Assembly (NCBI RefSeq): GCF_000744655.1
Contig: NZ_JQMJ01000004.1
Span: 496,001-560,000, forward strand
DNA length: 64,000 bases
Direction of reading: 5' to 3'
From: Streptacidiphilus rugosus AM-16
Lineage (GTDB): Bacteria; Actinomycetota; Actinomycetes; Streptomycetales; Streptomycetaceae
Position numbers and translations under genes: made by a program. Positions 51,437-61,318 of the stretch are shown here, one piece after another; position 1 is the stretch's first letter, and each line of letters starts with the position of its first letter. The notes beneath the pieces are model-generated. The model did no database searches and was not told where the DNA came from. It worked only from the letters and a program-made list of their open reading frames with translations.

Positions 51437-53698
51437 TCAGTACCGCGGGGTGGTGAACTCCGGCGCGTCCGGCTCGATCCCGTAGAGGTGGTCCGACCGC
51501 GGCTGCTCGCCGGGCGCGGCGCAGTCCGCGCCCGGCGTGCTCCGGGCGTCCGCGTCGCGTCGTCCGCGCAGCGGCCACCAGAGGGCGCGGCCGAGCAGCA
51601 CGGCCAGGGCGGGCACCAGCACGATCGAGAGCACGAACGCGGAGAGCAGGATGCCGAGCCCGGTCGCGAAGCCGACCTGCTGGGTGGCCGCGGCAGGGGT
51701 GGCCGCGAGGCTGGCGAAGGAACCTGCCAGCACCAGCCCGGCCGTGGCGATCGCGGGCGCGGTGTGTCGCACGGCGCGTGCCACGGCGTCCCGGGTGGAC
51801 CCGGGCCGCTCCATCTCCTCGCGGATCCGGTCGGTGATCAGGATGTTGTAGTCGGTGCCCAGCGCGACCACGAAGAGGAAGAGCACCAGTGGCAGCGTGA
51901 AGACCACGCCCGGCTTGCCCATCCCGTGCTGGAAGACCAGCGCGGCGGCCCCCAGGGTGGCCGCGAAGCCGAGCCCGACCGAGAGCATCAGGACCACCGG
52001 CGCCAGCAGACTGCGCAGCAGCATCAGCAGGATCAGGCCGATCAGCAGCGCGGCCACCGGGAAGACGATCCGCAGGTCGTGGTCGACGGCGGTGGCGACA
52101 TCGACGTAGACCGCCGCGGTCCCCCCGACGTGGGCGGCCAGTCCGGCCGGCAGGTGCGCGGCGACGGCTGCCCGGACCGGGCCCGCGACCAGCGCGCGGG
52201 CCTGTGCGGAGCCGGAGTCGGCGGTCAGGTAGAGGTCGATCCGCGCGGCCCGCCCGGACGGGGCCAGCACCGGCTCGGCCGCCTGGCCCACGCCCTTCAC
52301 CCGGGCCAGACTGTTCCGCAGTCCGGCGACTCGCGCCGGCGCGATCGTGCCGCCGTCCGTGCTGCGCAGGTAAACGGTGGTGGGGTCGGAGACCCCGGCC
52401 GGCAGGGCGCGGGTGATCTGCTCCGCGGTGGCCTGGGCGGCGGTCTGCGGGCCGCCACCGCCGAGGTCGTAGTCCATCGCGACTCCCGCCAGGCCTGCCG
52501 CAGGCAGGCCCAGCGCGACGACGGCGGCGAGGGCGAGCGCAGCCGGCCGACGCGCGATCAGGGAACCGAGGCCGGCCGCCGCACCGGCGCGCGGCTCACG
52601 GCGCAGGGTGCGCGAGGGCCAGAAGAGCCTGCGGCCGGCGGCGGCCAGCACGGCCGGCATCAGGGTCAGCGCGGCCAGCAGCATCACCAGCACGGAGACC
52701 GCGATCGCCGGGCCGAGCACCCGGAACTGCCCGAAGCTGGCGATCCCGAGGGTGGCGAAGGCGGCGACGATGGTGAGCGCGGCCGAGGTGACCGCAGTGC
52801 CCACCCGCCCGCCGACCTCGGCCGCCACGGCGCGGTGGTGCCGGTCGGGACGGGCCCGCAGTTCCTCGCGGAACCGGAACAGCATGAACAGGAAGTAGTC
52901 CACGCCGATCCCGAGCAGCACCACGCTGATCAGGCTCGGCACGCTCGGGTCGAGGTCGATCCCGGTGGCGAGCGCCGTGAGCACCACCGCACCGCTCGCC
53001 ACGCCGCCGATCAGCGCGACCGCGAGCAGCGGCACGACCGCGGCCAGCACACTGCGGAAGACCAGGACGTTCAGCAGCACGATCAGCCCCACCGCGCAGC
53101 CGGAGGCGATGGCCGAGCGGGTGCTGCCGGCGTCGTCGGAGTCGACCTGGTCGGCGAGGCCACCGGTGAACCCGGCGCGCAGGCCGGACGCTTCGAAGAC
53201 TGCCCGGGTGTGGTCGCGGAACGCCCGGTAGGTGGCCTGCAGCCCGGGGTCGGCGGCGTTGCCGGTCAGCCGGGCGGAGACCAGCTCGAAGCTGCGGTCC
53301 GGCGCGAGCAGACCCACTGCCAGCTTCGGGACCTGCGAGTAGTCGTGGGCGAACGGCGGGCTGTCCTTGTCGTGCGGCATCGCGATCCGCTCCCGGCCGA
53401 GCCGCTCGGCCAGCGTGGCGACGGTTCGCCGGTCGGCCTCGCTGAGCGGGGAGCCGTCCGGGCGGTCGACCAGCACGGTGACCACGTCGGCGTCGGGATC
53501 GGCGCCGAACTCCTTCTCGGCGATGGTCAGCGCGGCGGCCGAGTCGTAGCTCTTGGGCAGGAAGTCGGCCGGCTGGCTGCGGGTCACCTGGAAGATCAGG
53601 GACTGGCCCAGGACGGTCAGCAGGGCACCCAGGACCGCCCAGCCGGCGATCACCTTCCATGGGTTCCTGGTCGCGAACCCGGTCAGGGCGCGGATCAC
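51437..53698 (-). CDS. MMPL-family (RND) transporter
   Basis: 753 residues from GTG 53698 (GAGGAG upstream). Two repeats, each with one helix, a large extracytoplasmic domain and five helices. First half: VIAGWAVLGALLTVLGQ, then GIGVDYFLFMLFRFREEL; second half: FVVALGTDYNILITDRIREEM, where GxDYx4 motifs carry the proton-relay Asp-Tyr pairs. Exports lipids or antibiotics using the proton gradient. Transcribed divergently from a two-component system that may control it. Confidence 0.93.
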   Translation of the reverse strand: MIRALTGFATRNPWKVIAGWAVLGALLTVLGQSLIFQVTRSQPADFLPKSYDSAAALTIAEKEFGADPDADVVTVLVDRPDGSPLSEADRRTVATLAERLGRERIAMPHDKDSPPFAHDYSQVPKLAVGLLAPDRSFELVSARLTGNAADPGLQATYRAFRDHTRAVFEASGLRAGFTGGLADQVDSDDAGSTRSAIASGCAVGLIVLLNVLVFRSVLAAVVPLLAVALIGGVASGAVVLTALATGIDLDPSVPSLISVVLLGIGVDYFLFMLFRFREELRARPDRHHRAVAAEVGGRVGTAVTSAALTIVAAFATLGIASFGQFRVLGPAIAVSVLVMLLAALTLMPAVLAAAGRRLFWPSRTLRREPRAGAAAGLGSLIARRPAALALAAVVALGLPAAGLAGVAMDYDLGGGGPQTAAQATAEQITRALPAGVSDPTTVYLRSTDGGTIAPARVAGLRNSLARVKGVGQAAEPVLAPSGRAARIDLYLTADSGSAQARALVAGPVRAAVAAHLPAGLAAHVGGTAAVYVDVATAVDHDLRIVFPVAALLIGLILLMLLRSLLAPVVLMLSVGLGFAATLGAAALVFQHGMGKPGVVFTLPLVLFLFVVALGTDYNILITDRIREEMERPGSTRDAVARAVRHTAPAIATAGLVLAGSFASLAATPAAATQQVGFATGLGILLSAFVLSIVLVPALAVLLGRALWWPLRGRRDADARSTPGADCAAPGEQPRSDHLYGIEPDAPEFTTPRY

Positions 53699-53984
53699 GT
53701 GCTGCTCCTCAGTGGGAAGGGGGGTGGGGAGCCGGGGTTTCCCGGCCTTCTCCAGCCCATCACCGGCGCGGCGGCTTCTCGTCGGGACACAGGACGAGAA
53801 GCCGGGCGGGAGCCCGGCCCCGGCCGGGACCGGACCAGGACCGTGCTCCCAGTCCTGGCTCCTCCGCAGGTCCGGGTGGGTGCGCGGGCGGGCGGTGCGA
53901 GAATGGTTCGCGCGGAGAACGGTCCGTGGCGCTCCGGTGACGGCGCATCGAGAACAGCGGCGGAGCCGCCGAGGGGACGAGGAC

Positions 53985-55256
53985 ATGGCCACAGGCCGAC
54001 CACTGCCGGGCACGGCGGAAGCGGACACCGGTCGAGGCGTGTCGGGTACGCCGGTCGCCGTCGACGGCTGGCTGCCCGGCCGTGGCGACGCCCTCCTGGC
54101 CGCCGGGACGGCGGTGCTGGACGTCTTCGGCTACACCATGAGCTGCCTGGAGGACGGCCGGGCGGTCACCGCGCCGGCCCTGGTGCTCAGCGTGCTGGCG
54201 GCGCTGCCGCTGCTGGTCCGCCGGACGTGGCCGGTGGCCGTGCTGGGCGTGGTGCTGGCCTTCATCCTGACGCTGAATCTGTGGGAGCCCGCGCCACGTC
54301 ACTTCCCGGTCGCGGTGGTGGTGGCGCTCTTCTCGGTGAGCCGGCACTGCACGCTCCGGCTGGCCGTGCCCGCCGGGCTCACGGCGGGGCTGACCGTGCT
54401 GACCAGCCAGGGCCCGCACGTGGGCCTGACCTTCGGCGACGTGCTCGGCAGCCTGCTCGGCAGCGCGCTGGTGGTCGGCGCGGGCGCGGTGATCGGCCGC
54501 AGCCAGCAGGAGGCGGAGGTGCGGCGCGCACTGCTGGCGGACCGCGCGGTGGCCGAGGAGCGGCGGCGGATCGCCCGCGAGCTGCACGACATCGTGGCCC
54601 ACCACATCACCACCATGCAGCTGCTGGCGGGCGGCGCGCGGGCAAACCTGGACGGCGACGTCGAGGTGGTCCGCGAGGCGCTGGTGACCTTGGAGGGCTC
54701 CGGCCGCCTGGCCCTGCGTGAGATGCGGCAACTGCTCGACGTGCTGCGGGCGGACGACGAGCGGGAGGAGACCCCCGGTGCGCCGCAGCCGGGAACCGCC
54801 GACCTGGAACGGATCGTCGACGACGCGCGGCTGGGCGGGATGCCCACCGAGTTCACGGTCCACGGCGCGGTCCGTCCGCTGCCGCCGACCACCGAGCTGA
54901 CGATCTTCCGGATCGTCCAGGAGGCGCTCACCAATGCGCGCAAGCACGCCGGGCCGGCACGGGCTCGGGTGCGGCTCGCCTACCATCCGGAGTCGGTGAC
55001 GGTGGAGGTCAGCGATGACGGAGCGGGGGCGGCGGCTCCGCCGTCGCACGGCGGAGCCGCCGCCCGCGAGCGGGCGGTGCCGGGGCAGTCGGTGGGCGGA
55101 TACGGACTGATCGGCATGCGCGAGCGGGTGGCGCTGCACGGCGGCACCCTGACGGCCGGTCCCGTCGCGGGCGGCGGGTTCCGGATCGCGGCGAGCCTGC
55201 CCCACGAGCCGGCGGACGCGCGGCCGTTCGGCGCGGTGGAGGTGGGGTTCGCGTGA
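53985..55256 (+). CDS. Sensor histidine kinase (NarL-partner, HisKA_3)
   Basis: 423 residues from ATG 53985 (GAGGGGACGAGG upstream); upstream open frame is not coding. About five membrane helices (~35-172) without a large sensor domain, then dimerisation/phosphoacceptor domain with His201 in ERRRIARELHDIVAHH, and HATPase_c with FRIVQEALTNARKHA, VSDDGAG and GGYGLIGMRERV. Membrane-intrinsic sensing is typical of this class (DesK-like). Overlaps the response regulator by four bases (GTGA). Confidence 0.93.
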   Translation: MATGRPLPGTAEADTGRGVSGTPVAVDGWLPGRGDALLAAGTAVLDVFGYTMSCLEDGRAVTAPALVLSVLAALPLLVRRTWPVAVLGVVLAFILTLNLWEPAPRHFPVAVVVALFSVSRHCTLRLAVPAGLTAGLTVLTSQGPHVGLTFGDVLGSLLGSALVVGAGAVIGRSQQEAEVRRALLADRAVAEERRRIARELHDIVAHHITTMQLLAGGARANLDGDVEVVREALVTLEGSGRLALREMRQLLDVLRADDEREETPGAPQPGTADLERIVDDARLGGMPTEFTVHGAVRPLPPTTELTIFRIVQEALTNARKHAGPARARVRLAYHPESVTVEVSDDGAGAAAPPSHGGAAARERAVPGQSVGGYGLIGMRERVALHGGTLTAGPVAGGGFRIAASLPHEPADARPFGAVEVGFA

Positions 55257-56011
55257 CCGGACACCCCGTGAGCAGGCACCCGGACGCCGGGCCCGACAGC
55301 GGAGCGGAGCCCGACAAGGGCGCGGCTCCCCTCACGGTTCTGATCGCCGACGACCAGCCGCTGGTCCGCCGCGGGCTGGCACTGATCCTCTCCCCCGCAC
55401 CCGGTGTCCGCGTGGTCGCGGAGGCCGCGAACGGCGAGCAGGCGGTGGAACTGGCCCGGCTGCACCGGCCCTCGGTCGTCGTGATGGACATCCGGATGCC
55501 CGTGCTCGACGGCGTCCAGGCCACCGAGCGCCTGGCCCGCGAACTGCCCGACTGCCGGGTGCTCGCGCTGAGCACCTTCGACATGGACGAGTACGTGGTC
55601 GCCGCCCTCCGCGCGGGCGCCGCGGGCTTCCTCCCCAAGGACGTCTCGCCGGAGGACCTGCTCGCGGCCGTCCGCACCGTGCACTCGGGCGAGGCCGCCG
55701 TGGCGCCCCGCCTGCTCACCCGGTTGCTCGCCGCCTACGTCACCGCTCCGGGTCGGCCGTCCCACCAGGGCGCCGGGGCGGCGGCCCGGCCCGCCGGCTC
55801 GGCCGAGCTGACGACCCGTGAGGTGGAGGTGTGGCGCCTGATCGCCGGCGGCCTGGACAACAACGAGATCGCGCAGGCGATGCAAATCAGCGCCTCCACC
55901 GTGAAGAACCACATCACCAATGTCTTCGGCAAACTCCAGGTCCGCGACCGCGCCCAAGCGGTGATCGCGGCCTACGAATCCGGCCTGGTGGCCCCCGCCC
56001 CACCCGGCTGA
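55253..56011 (+). CDS. NarL-family response regulator
   Basis: 252 residues from GTG 55253. Receiver with Asp79 in VVVMDIRMPVLDG and Lys in GFLPKDVS; LuxR helix-turn-helix at the C terminus (LTTREVEVWRLIAGGLDNNEIAQAMQI .. STVKNHITNVFGKLQV). Coupled to the kinase upstream. Distinct from the DosR-like regulator at 6495. Probable target: the divergent MMPL transporter. Confidence 0.93.
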   Translation: MTGHPVSRHPDAGPDSGAEPDKGAAPLTVLIADDQPLVRRGLALILSPAPGVRVVAEAANGEQAVELARLHRPSVVVMDIRMPVLDGVQATERLARELPDCRVLALSTFDMDEYVVAALRAGAAGFLPKDVSPEDLLAAVRTVHSGEAAVAPRLLTRLLAAYVTAPGRPSHQGAGAAARPAGSAELTTREVEVWRLIAGGLDNNEIAQAMQISASTVKNHITNVFGKLQVRDRAQAVIAAYESGLVAPAPPG

Positions 56012-56204
56012 CCGTGGGGCGAGCGGCACAGTCCAGGGTTTCACTCCCGCCCGAAGTGATCGACGCCCGCTGCGCGCGTGTACACGGTGGAGCGGGGGCG
56101 TCGACGGGGCCGAACCGCCTCAGGGTCCCAGGAAGGGCGGTACTCGTGGAGGACGCCGCCGGGTCTGTCGGTCCGGGCTGCGACGACGTCGAGGAGGTCA
56201 CCCG

Positions 56205-56285
56205 ATGAAGGTGAGGGACACCGCCCTGCACGAATCGCCCCAGGCGCTTCGCGTCTCCGGCACGGCGGCCCGACAATTCGCGTGA
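56205..56285 (+). CDS. 26-residue candidate peptide
   Basis: ATG 56205 with a strong GAGGAGGTCA site encodes KVRDTALHESPQALRVSGTA and a short tail. No relatives known. The rest of 56012-56316 shows no gene. Listed because of the ribosome site only. Confidence 0.22.
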   Translation: MKVRDTALHESPQALRVSGTAARQFA

Positions 56286-56316
56286 CAGCTACGGCTTCTT
56301 CCACGACCATCGGCCG

Positions 56317-57105
56317 GTGACCTCGGAACCGGACGTTCTCAACCTGAACATCATCTGCCCACCGCCCGGCGAGGGCGGGGTGGAAGCCCACCCGATCGTC
56401 AACGGCCGGCATCTTCTCACCGACGTGCTCGCCGAGAGCCCGGAAAGCCCCGGCTACGTCCCAGTGGGGCCCCGGCCCCTGCTGGACCCGGACGGGCCGC
56501 TGCATGCCACCGCGACACCCCACGAGATTCGTGTCGCCGTGTCCGGGTGCGGTGTGGAGCTGTGCTGCGGCGCTCTCTACGTGACGGTCCGGCGGGACGG
56601 GGAGCATGTCCTCTGGGAGGGCTGGCGCGACCTGGCCCATCCGGAGTTCGACGCCCCGGGACTTCGGTTCGCCGCGGCCGCGTACGAGGCCGAGGTCCTG
56701 CGAGCCGAGGCGGACCGCGGGTGGGAGTGGCCGGGGGCAGCGGTCGCACGGCTGCTGGAGGCGGGGCTGAACCGGCGCGAGGACTGGCTGGACCGGTGGG
56801 ACTGCGAGGTGGAAGGCGTCTGGGCCTCCCGCTCGGAGCCCGATCGAATCCGGGTCGTCTTGGGGCATCCACGCGGCCTGACCGATCCTGACCGACCCTG
56901 GATCCAGTTCGGGCTCACCCTCCCGATCTCCGAGGACGACCCCTCCGACCAGGCCGCGCGCCTCGAAGCGGAGCTGACCGCAGGCGATCCCCGCGCCACC
57001 GCCGAGGTCTGGGGAGGCACCTACCACGCCGACCAACTCGGCTACCCCTGGCCGCCGGTCAACCCGTGGCGAAGTGAGGATCCGGAAGAAGCGCCGTCGA
57101 GGTGA
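56317..57105 (+). CDS. Uncharacterised soluble protein
   Basis: 262 residues from GTG 56317; ribosome site not evident. No signal peptide or helix. Contains VEAHPIVNGRHLLTDV near the N terminus, VSGCGVELCCGALYVTVRRDG in the middle (three cysteines), and GGTYHADQLGYPWPPVNPW at the end. Similar hypothetical proteins exist in Streptomyces, no function known. Alone between a regulator and xylA. Confidence 0.65.
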   Translation: MTSEPDVLNLNIICPPPGEGGVEAHPIVNGRHLLTDVLAESPESPGYVPVGPRPLLDPDGPLHATATPHEIRVAVSGCGVELCCGALYVTVRRDGEHVLWEGWRDLAHPEFDAPGLRFAAAAYEAEVLRAEADRGWEWPGAAVARLLEAGLNRREDWLDRWDCEVEGVWASRSEPDRIRVVLGHPRGLTDPDRPWIQFGLTLPISEDDPSDQAARLEAELTAGDPRATAEVWGGTYHADQLGYPWPPVNPWRSEDPEEAPSR

Positions 57106-57170
57106 CGCACAGGGCATGACCTGCCCGGCGGGACCGGCCGTCCGGCCCCGGACCGCCGCCGTGACCGGCC

Positions 57171-57202
57171 CGGCCGGCCGCCTCCCATGCGACGGCCGGC
57201 CG
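57171..57202. terminator. Hairpin downstream of xylA
   Basis: Inverted 10-bp repeat CGGCCGGCCG (57171-57180 and 57193-57202) with a 12-base loop between convergent genes; both arms are themselves palindromic, so pairing is ambiguous. Confidence 0.4.
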
Positions 57203-57236
57203 CAAACCACCCTCACCGCGGTGGAGGAACGAGCGC

Positions 57237-58415
57237 TCAGCCTGCCGTTCGCGCTCCCAGCAGGTGCTCCATCGCCAGCTGGTCCAGCACCTCGAACGCC
57301 ATGCCCCGCTTCGCCGTCGCCTCGACGTCGAAGTCCTCGAACGACGCGCGGTCGGCCAGCAGGCCCGCCAGGCCGTCCGCGGCCGTGGGGACGGCCAGCT
57401 CGGGCAGGCGGGAGGCCGCGAGCGCGGCCTGGACGTCCGGGTCGGCGCGGAAGGAGCGGGCGCGCTCGGCCAGCAACAGGTAGTTGCGCATGCACGCCGC
57501 CGCCGAGGCCCAGACGCCGTCGAAGTCCTCGGTGCGCGGCGGCTTGAAGTCGAAGTGACGCGGACCGTCGTAGCCGGCCGACTCGAGCAGGTCGACCAGC
57601 CAGAAGGCCTGGCGCAGGTCGCCCGCGCCGAACCGCAGGTCCTGGTCGTACTTGATGCCCGACTGACCGTTCAGGTCGATGTGGAACAGCTTGCCGTGCC
57701 ACAGGGCCTGCGCGATGCCGTGCGGGAAGTTGAGGCCCGCCATCTGCTCGTGGCCGACCTCCGGGTTGACGCCGACGCGATCCGGACGCTCCAACTCGTT
57801 GATGAACGCGAGGGCGTGACCGACCGTCGGGAGCAGGATGTCGCCGCGCGGCTCGTTCGGCTTGGGCTCGATGGCGAAGCGGATGTCGTACCCCTGCTCC
57901 ACGACGTACTCGCCGAGCAGGTCGAAGGCCTCCTTCAGGCGGTCCAGCGCCACGCGCACGTCCTTCGCCGCGCCGGACTCCGCGCCCTCGCGGCCGCCCC
58001 AGGCGACGTAGACCGACGCGCCGAGCTCGGCCGCCAGGTCGATGTTGCGGATGGTCTTGCGCAGCGCGTAGCGCCGGACGTCGCGGTCGTTGGCGGTGAA
58101 CGCGCCGTCCTTGAAGACCGGATGCGTGAAGAGGTTCGTCGTCGCCATCGGGATCCGCAGGCCGCTCGCGTCCAGCGCGGCACGGAAGCGCTTCACCGTC
58201 GCCTCGCGCTCGGCGTCGGTCGAGCCGAAGGGGATGAGGTCGTCGTCGTGGAAGGTGACGCCGTAGGCCCCGAGCTCGGCCAGCCGCTGCACGGTCTCCA
58301 CCGGGTCCAGGGCCGGGCGCGTCGCGTCGCCGAACGGGTCGCGGCCCTGCCAGCCGACCGTCCAGAGGCCGAACGTGAACTTGTGCTCGGGGGTGGGGCG
58401 CAGGGGGTCGGTCAT
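57237..58415 (-). CDS. xylA: Xylose isomerase
   Basis: 392 residues from ATG 58415. Interconverts xylose and xylulose in the cytoplasm. Actinobacterial class I type: [31 protein letters not shown] (catalytic His), [26 protein letters not shown] (metal-binding Glu), [15 protein letters not shown] and [20 protein letters not shown]. Divergent from xylulokinase with a shared AT-rich control region. Confidence 0.96.
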   Translation of the reverse strand: MTDPLRPTPEHKFTFGLWTVGWQGRDPFGDATRPALDPVETVQRLAELGAYGVTFHDDDLIPFGSTDAEREATVKRFRAALDASGLRIPMATTNLFTHPVFKDGAFTANDRDVRRYALRKTIRNIDLAAELGASVYVAWGGREGAESGAAKDVRVALDRLKEAFDLLGEYVVEQGYDIRFAIEPKPNEPRGDILLPTVGHALAFINELERPDRVGVNPEVGHEQMAGLNFPHGIAQALWHGKLFHIDLNGQSGIKYDQDLRFGAGDLRQAFWLVDLLESAGYDGPRHFDFKPPRTEDFDGVWASAAACMRNYLLLAERARSFRADPDVQAALAASRLPELAVPTAADGLAGLLADRASFEDFDVEATAKRGMAFEVLDQLAMEHLLGARTAG

Positions 58416-58449
58416 GGGATCTGCTCCGTTCGGTGCCACTGCGGCTCTA

Positions 58450-58480
58450 TTCGTATTGGCAAAAAACAAATTAGTATGCG
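58450..58480. promoter_or_regulatory. AT-rich control region between xylA and xylB
   Basis: TTCGTATTGGCAAAAAACAA followed by ATTAGTATGCG is a sharp AT-rich island in the 173-bp divergent spacer. It probably holds the promoters and the operator of a xylose regulator (ROK-type XylR sites elsewhere are similarly A/T tracts). The regulator is not in the window. Confidence 0.45.
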
Positions 58481-58588
58481 GGGGCGGCGAACGGAAGCCC
58501 CCGCCCCGGCGGCGCCTCCGGCGGTCCCTCCGGCTGCGCCCGCATCGCCCGCACCGTCCCGACAGATCCGCCCGTAGAAGGAGCACCC

Positions 58589-60019
58589 ATGGCCGCACGG
58601 CACGTGGTGATCGGCATCGACAGCTCGACACAGTCGACCAAGGCTCTCGCCGTCGACGTCGAGACCGGCGAGGTGCTCGGACGCGGCCAGGCACCGCACG
58701 TCGTCTCCGCAGGGGCGGGCCGCGAGAGCGACCCGGACGGCTGGTGGAAGGCGCTCGACGCGGCCGTGGCCGCGACCGGCCTCGGCCAGGTCGCCGAGGC
58801 CGTCTCGGTCGCCGGGCAGCAGCACGGGCTGGTCGCTCTCGACAAGCGGGGCGAGGCCGTCCGGCCCGCGCTGCTCTGGAACGACGTGCGGTCCGCGCCA
58901 CAGGCCGCCGGGCTGGTCGAGGCGCTCGGCGGGGCCGAAGCCTGGGCCCGGCGCACCGGCAGCGTGCCGACGGCGGCGTTCACCGTCGCCAAGTGGGCCT
59001 GGCTGCGCGAGAACGAGCCGGAGGCGGCGGCCCGCGTGGCCTCGGTCAGGCTGCCGCACGACTACCTGACCGAGCGCCTGTGCGGGACCGCAGCCACCGA
59101 CCGCGGCGACGCCTCCGGCACCGGCTGGTGGGGGGCGGACGGCTACGACGAGGAGATCCTGCGGCTCGTCGGCCTGGAGCGCTCGGCCCTGCCGGTCGTG
59201 CTGGAGCCGGGCGCGCAGGCGGGCGTCGCCCGCTCCGGCGGACCGCTGCGCGCGGGCACGCCGGTGGCGACGGGCACGGGGGACAACGCCGCCGCCGCGC
59301 TGGGGCTCGGGCTGTTCCCCGGTCAGCCGGTGCTGAGCCTGGGCACCTCGGGGACCGTCTACACGGTCGCCCGGCAGCGGCCCGCCGACCCGACCGGGAC
59401 GGTCGCCGGATTCGCCGACGCGCTGGGGCGCTGGCTGCCCCTGGCCTGCACGCTGAACTGCACGCTGGCCGTCGACCGGTTCGCCACCCTGCTCGGGCGG
59501 GACCGGGAGGCGGTCGAGCCGGGCGGGCAGGTCGTCGTCCTCCCCTACCTGGACGGCGAGCGGACCCCCAACCTCCCCGCCGCCAGCGGCCTGGTCCACG
59601 GCCTGCGGCACGACACCACTCCCGGCCAACTGCTCCAGGCGGCATACGACGGCGCCGCGCACGCGCTGCTCACGGCCCTGGACGACGTCCTCGCCGCGGG
59701 CGGCGAGAGCCCGGACGCGGGCGGCCGCGACGCCGACCGGCCCCTGCTCCTCATCGGCGGCGGGGCGCGGGGACGCGGGTGGCAGCGGACGGTGCTGCGG
59801 CTGTCGGGCCGGCCGGTGCAGGTGCCGACCGCGCCGGAGCTCGTCGCCCTGGGCGCGGCGGCGCAGGCGGCGGCGCTGCTGACCGGCGAGGCCGCCGACC
59901 AGGTGGCGCGGCGCTGGGACACGGCCGCAGGCCCGGTGCTGCCCGCCGTGGAGCGGGACGAGGCAGCACTCGACCTGATCAGCCGCACCCTGGAGCGCGC
60001 CCGGGCGCTGCAGGCCTGA
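58589..60019 (+). CDS. xylB: Xylulokinase
   Basis: 476 residues, ATG after GAAGGAG. FGGY-family sugar kinase: [15 protein letters not shown] (ATP phosphate loop), [40 protein letters not shown] (catalytic Asp in GDNAA), [12 protein letters not shown] and [12 protein letters not shown]. Phosphorylates xylulose to xylulose 5-phosphate, which is also the substrate of the phosphoketolase at 11583. Confidence 0.95.
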   Translation: MAARHVVIGIDSSTQSTKALAVDVETGEVLGRGQAPHVVSAGAGRESDPDGWWKALDAAVAATGLGQVAEAVSVAGQQHGLVALDKRGEAVRPALLWNDVRSAPQAAGLVEALGGAEAWARRTGSVPTAAFTVAKWAWLRENEPEAAARVASVRLPHDYLTERLCGTAATDRGDASGTGWWGADGYDEEILRLVGLERSALPVVLEPGAQAGVARSGGPLRAGTPVATGTGDNAAAALGLGLFPGQPVLSLGTSGTVYTVARQRPADPTGTVAGFADALGRWLPLACTLNCTLAVDRFATLLGRDREAVEPGGQVVVLPYLDGERTPNLPAASGLVHGLRHDTTPGQLLQAAYDGAAHALLTALDDVLAAGGESPDAGGRDADRPLLLIGGGARGRGWQRTVLRLSGRPVQVPTAPELVALGAAAQAAALLTGEAADQVARRWDTAAGPVLPAVERDEAALDLISRTLERARALQA

Positions 60020-60039
60020 CCGCCCGAACGCTGCCGCGG

Positions 60040-60085
60040 CCCGCGGCCGGGTCCCCTCCCAGCTCGGAGGGGACCCGGCCGCGGG
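60040..60085. terminator. Strong terminator after xylB
   Basis: A perfect 20-bp inverted repeat (60040-60059 and 60066-60085) with a 6-base loop. Confidence 0.85.
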
Positions 60086-60123
60086 CTGCGCCTCCGTGTC
60101 CCGATCGTGACCTGCGCGACCCA

Positions 60124-60154
60124 TTGACGCGGTCGCATGTGAGCGCTAACAATT
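60124..60154 (+). promoter_or_regulatory. Promoter and lac-type operator of the LacI-family gene
   Basis: TTGACG (60124-60129), 17-base spacer, TAACAA (60147-60152). Operator TGTGAGCGCTAACAATT (60138-60154) covers the -10 region and holds the central GAGCGCT/AACA pattern of LacI-family sites, implying autorepression. Confidence 0.7.
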
Positions 60155-60292
60155 CCGTGTCGAGGAAGACCGAACACGCCGCACGGTAACGTTCAGCACA
60201 CGGCCGGACAGCAGAACCACAGCACCGGAACACGCACGGCACGCAGCAGCACACCCAGCAGGAACAGCAGCAGAACGACGGGAGGGGCGACC

Positions 60293-61318
60293 ATGACGGC
60301 GGAAGCGACCGCACCGGACCGCAAGCCGGTGATGGCCGATGTCGCACGGCTCGCCGGGGTGTCCCACCAGACCGTGTCCCGGGTCCTCAACGACAACCCG
60401 CACGTCAAGGAGGAGACCAGGGACCGCGTCCTCCAGGCGATCAGGGAGCTGGACTACCGTCCGAACTCCGCCGCCCGGACCCTGGTCACCAAGCGCTCGC
60501 AGACCCTCGGCGTCGTCAGCTTCGACACCACGCTCTACGGTCCCGCCTCGATGCTCTACGGGATCGAGCAGGCCGCCCGCAGCGCGGGCTACTTCGTCAG
60601 CATCGCCAGCCTGCGCTCGCTCGACGGCCGCTCGGTCCAGGAGGCCGTCGAGCGGCTGCGCGGACAGGCGGTCGAGGGCGTGCTCGTCATCGCGCCGCAG
60701 ACCTCCGCGGTCGGCGCACTGTCGCAGGTGAGCGGGCAGGTGCCGGTCGTCGCCGTGGGAACCGGGCCGCAGGCGCGGGTCCCCGCGGTGGCGGTCGACA
60801 ACGAGGCCGGGGCGCGGGCCGCGACGCGGTACCTGCTCGACCTCGGGCATCGCACCGTGCACCACGTCGCCGGGCCGTCCAGCTGGCTGGACGCCCAGGC
60901 CCGTCTCGCCGGCTGGCGGTCCACGCTGGCGGAGGCCGGCGCACCGGAGCCGCCGGTCCTGGCCGGGGACTGGAGCGCCAGATCCGGCTACGAGGCCGGG
61001 CTGCAGCTGGCGGAAGACCCCGAGGCCACGGCCGTGTTCTGCGCCAACGACCACATGGCACTCGGGCTGCTCAGGGCGCTGAACGAGGCCGGACGCGACA
61101 TCCCGGGCGACATCAGCGTCGCGGGCTTCGACGACATCCCCGAGGCCTCCTACTTCACTCCCCCGCTCACCACCGTCCGCCAGGACTTCGGCGAGCTGGG
61201 CCGACGCGGCCTGGAACTTCTGGTCGAACAGATCGAGGACGGCGTCCGCACCCGACCCAGGGTGCTGGTGCCACCGGAGCTGGTGCTGCGCCGCAGCACC
61301 GCCGCACCCCGCGGCTGA
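60293..61318 (+). CDS. LacI-family transcriptional regulator
   Basis: 341 residues. Helix-turn-helix at ~14-33 (VMADVARLAGVSHQTVSRVL) and hinge helix RPNSAARTLV, then a periplasmic-binding-like sensor domain (LGVVSFDTTLYGPASMLYGIE .. CANDHMALGLLRAL .. ISVAGFDDIPEASYFTPPLTTV). Binds a sugar or related ligand. Matching operators occur before itself (60138) and before the ABC transporter (61753), so it probably represses that transporter. Ligand not deducible; xylose, arabinose or galactose type are options. The ribosome site is GGGAGGGGCG. Confidence 0.93.
   Translation: MTAEATAPDRKPVMADVARLAGVSHQTVSRVLNDNPHVKEETRDRVLQAIRELDYRPNSAARTLVTKRSQTLGVVSFDTTLYGPASMLYGIEQAARSAGYFVSIASLRSLDGRSVQEAVERLRGQAVEGVLVIAPQTSAVGALSQVSGQVPVVAVGTGPQARVPAVAVDNEAGARAATRYLLDLGHRTVHHVAGPSSWLDAQARLAGWRSTLAEAGAPEPPVLAGDWSARSGYEAGLQLAEDPEATAVFCANDHMALGLLRALNEAGRDIPGDISVAGFDDIPEASYFTPPLTTVRQDFGELGRRGLELLVEQIEDGVRTRPRVLVPPELVLRRSTAAPRG

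Noticed and set aside
51146-54721. 1191-codon plus-strand frame
   Set aside because: Antisense shadow of the MMPL gene and out-of-frame reading of the kinase.
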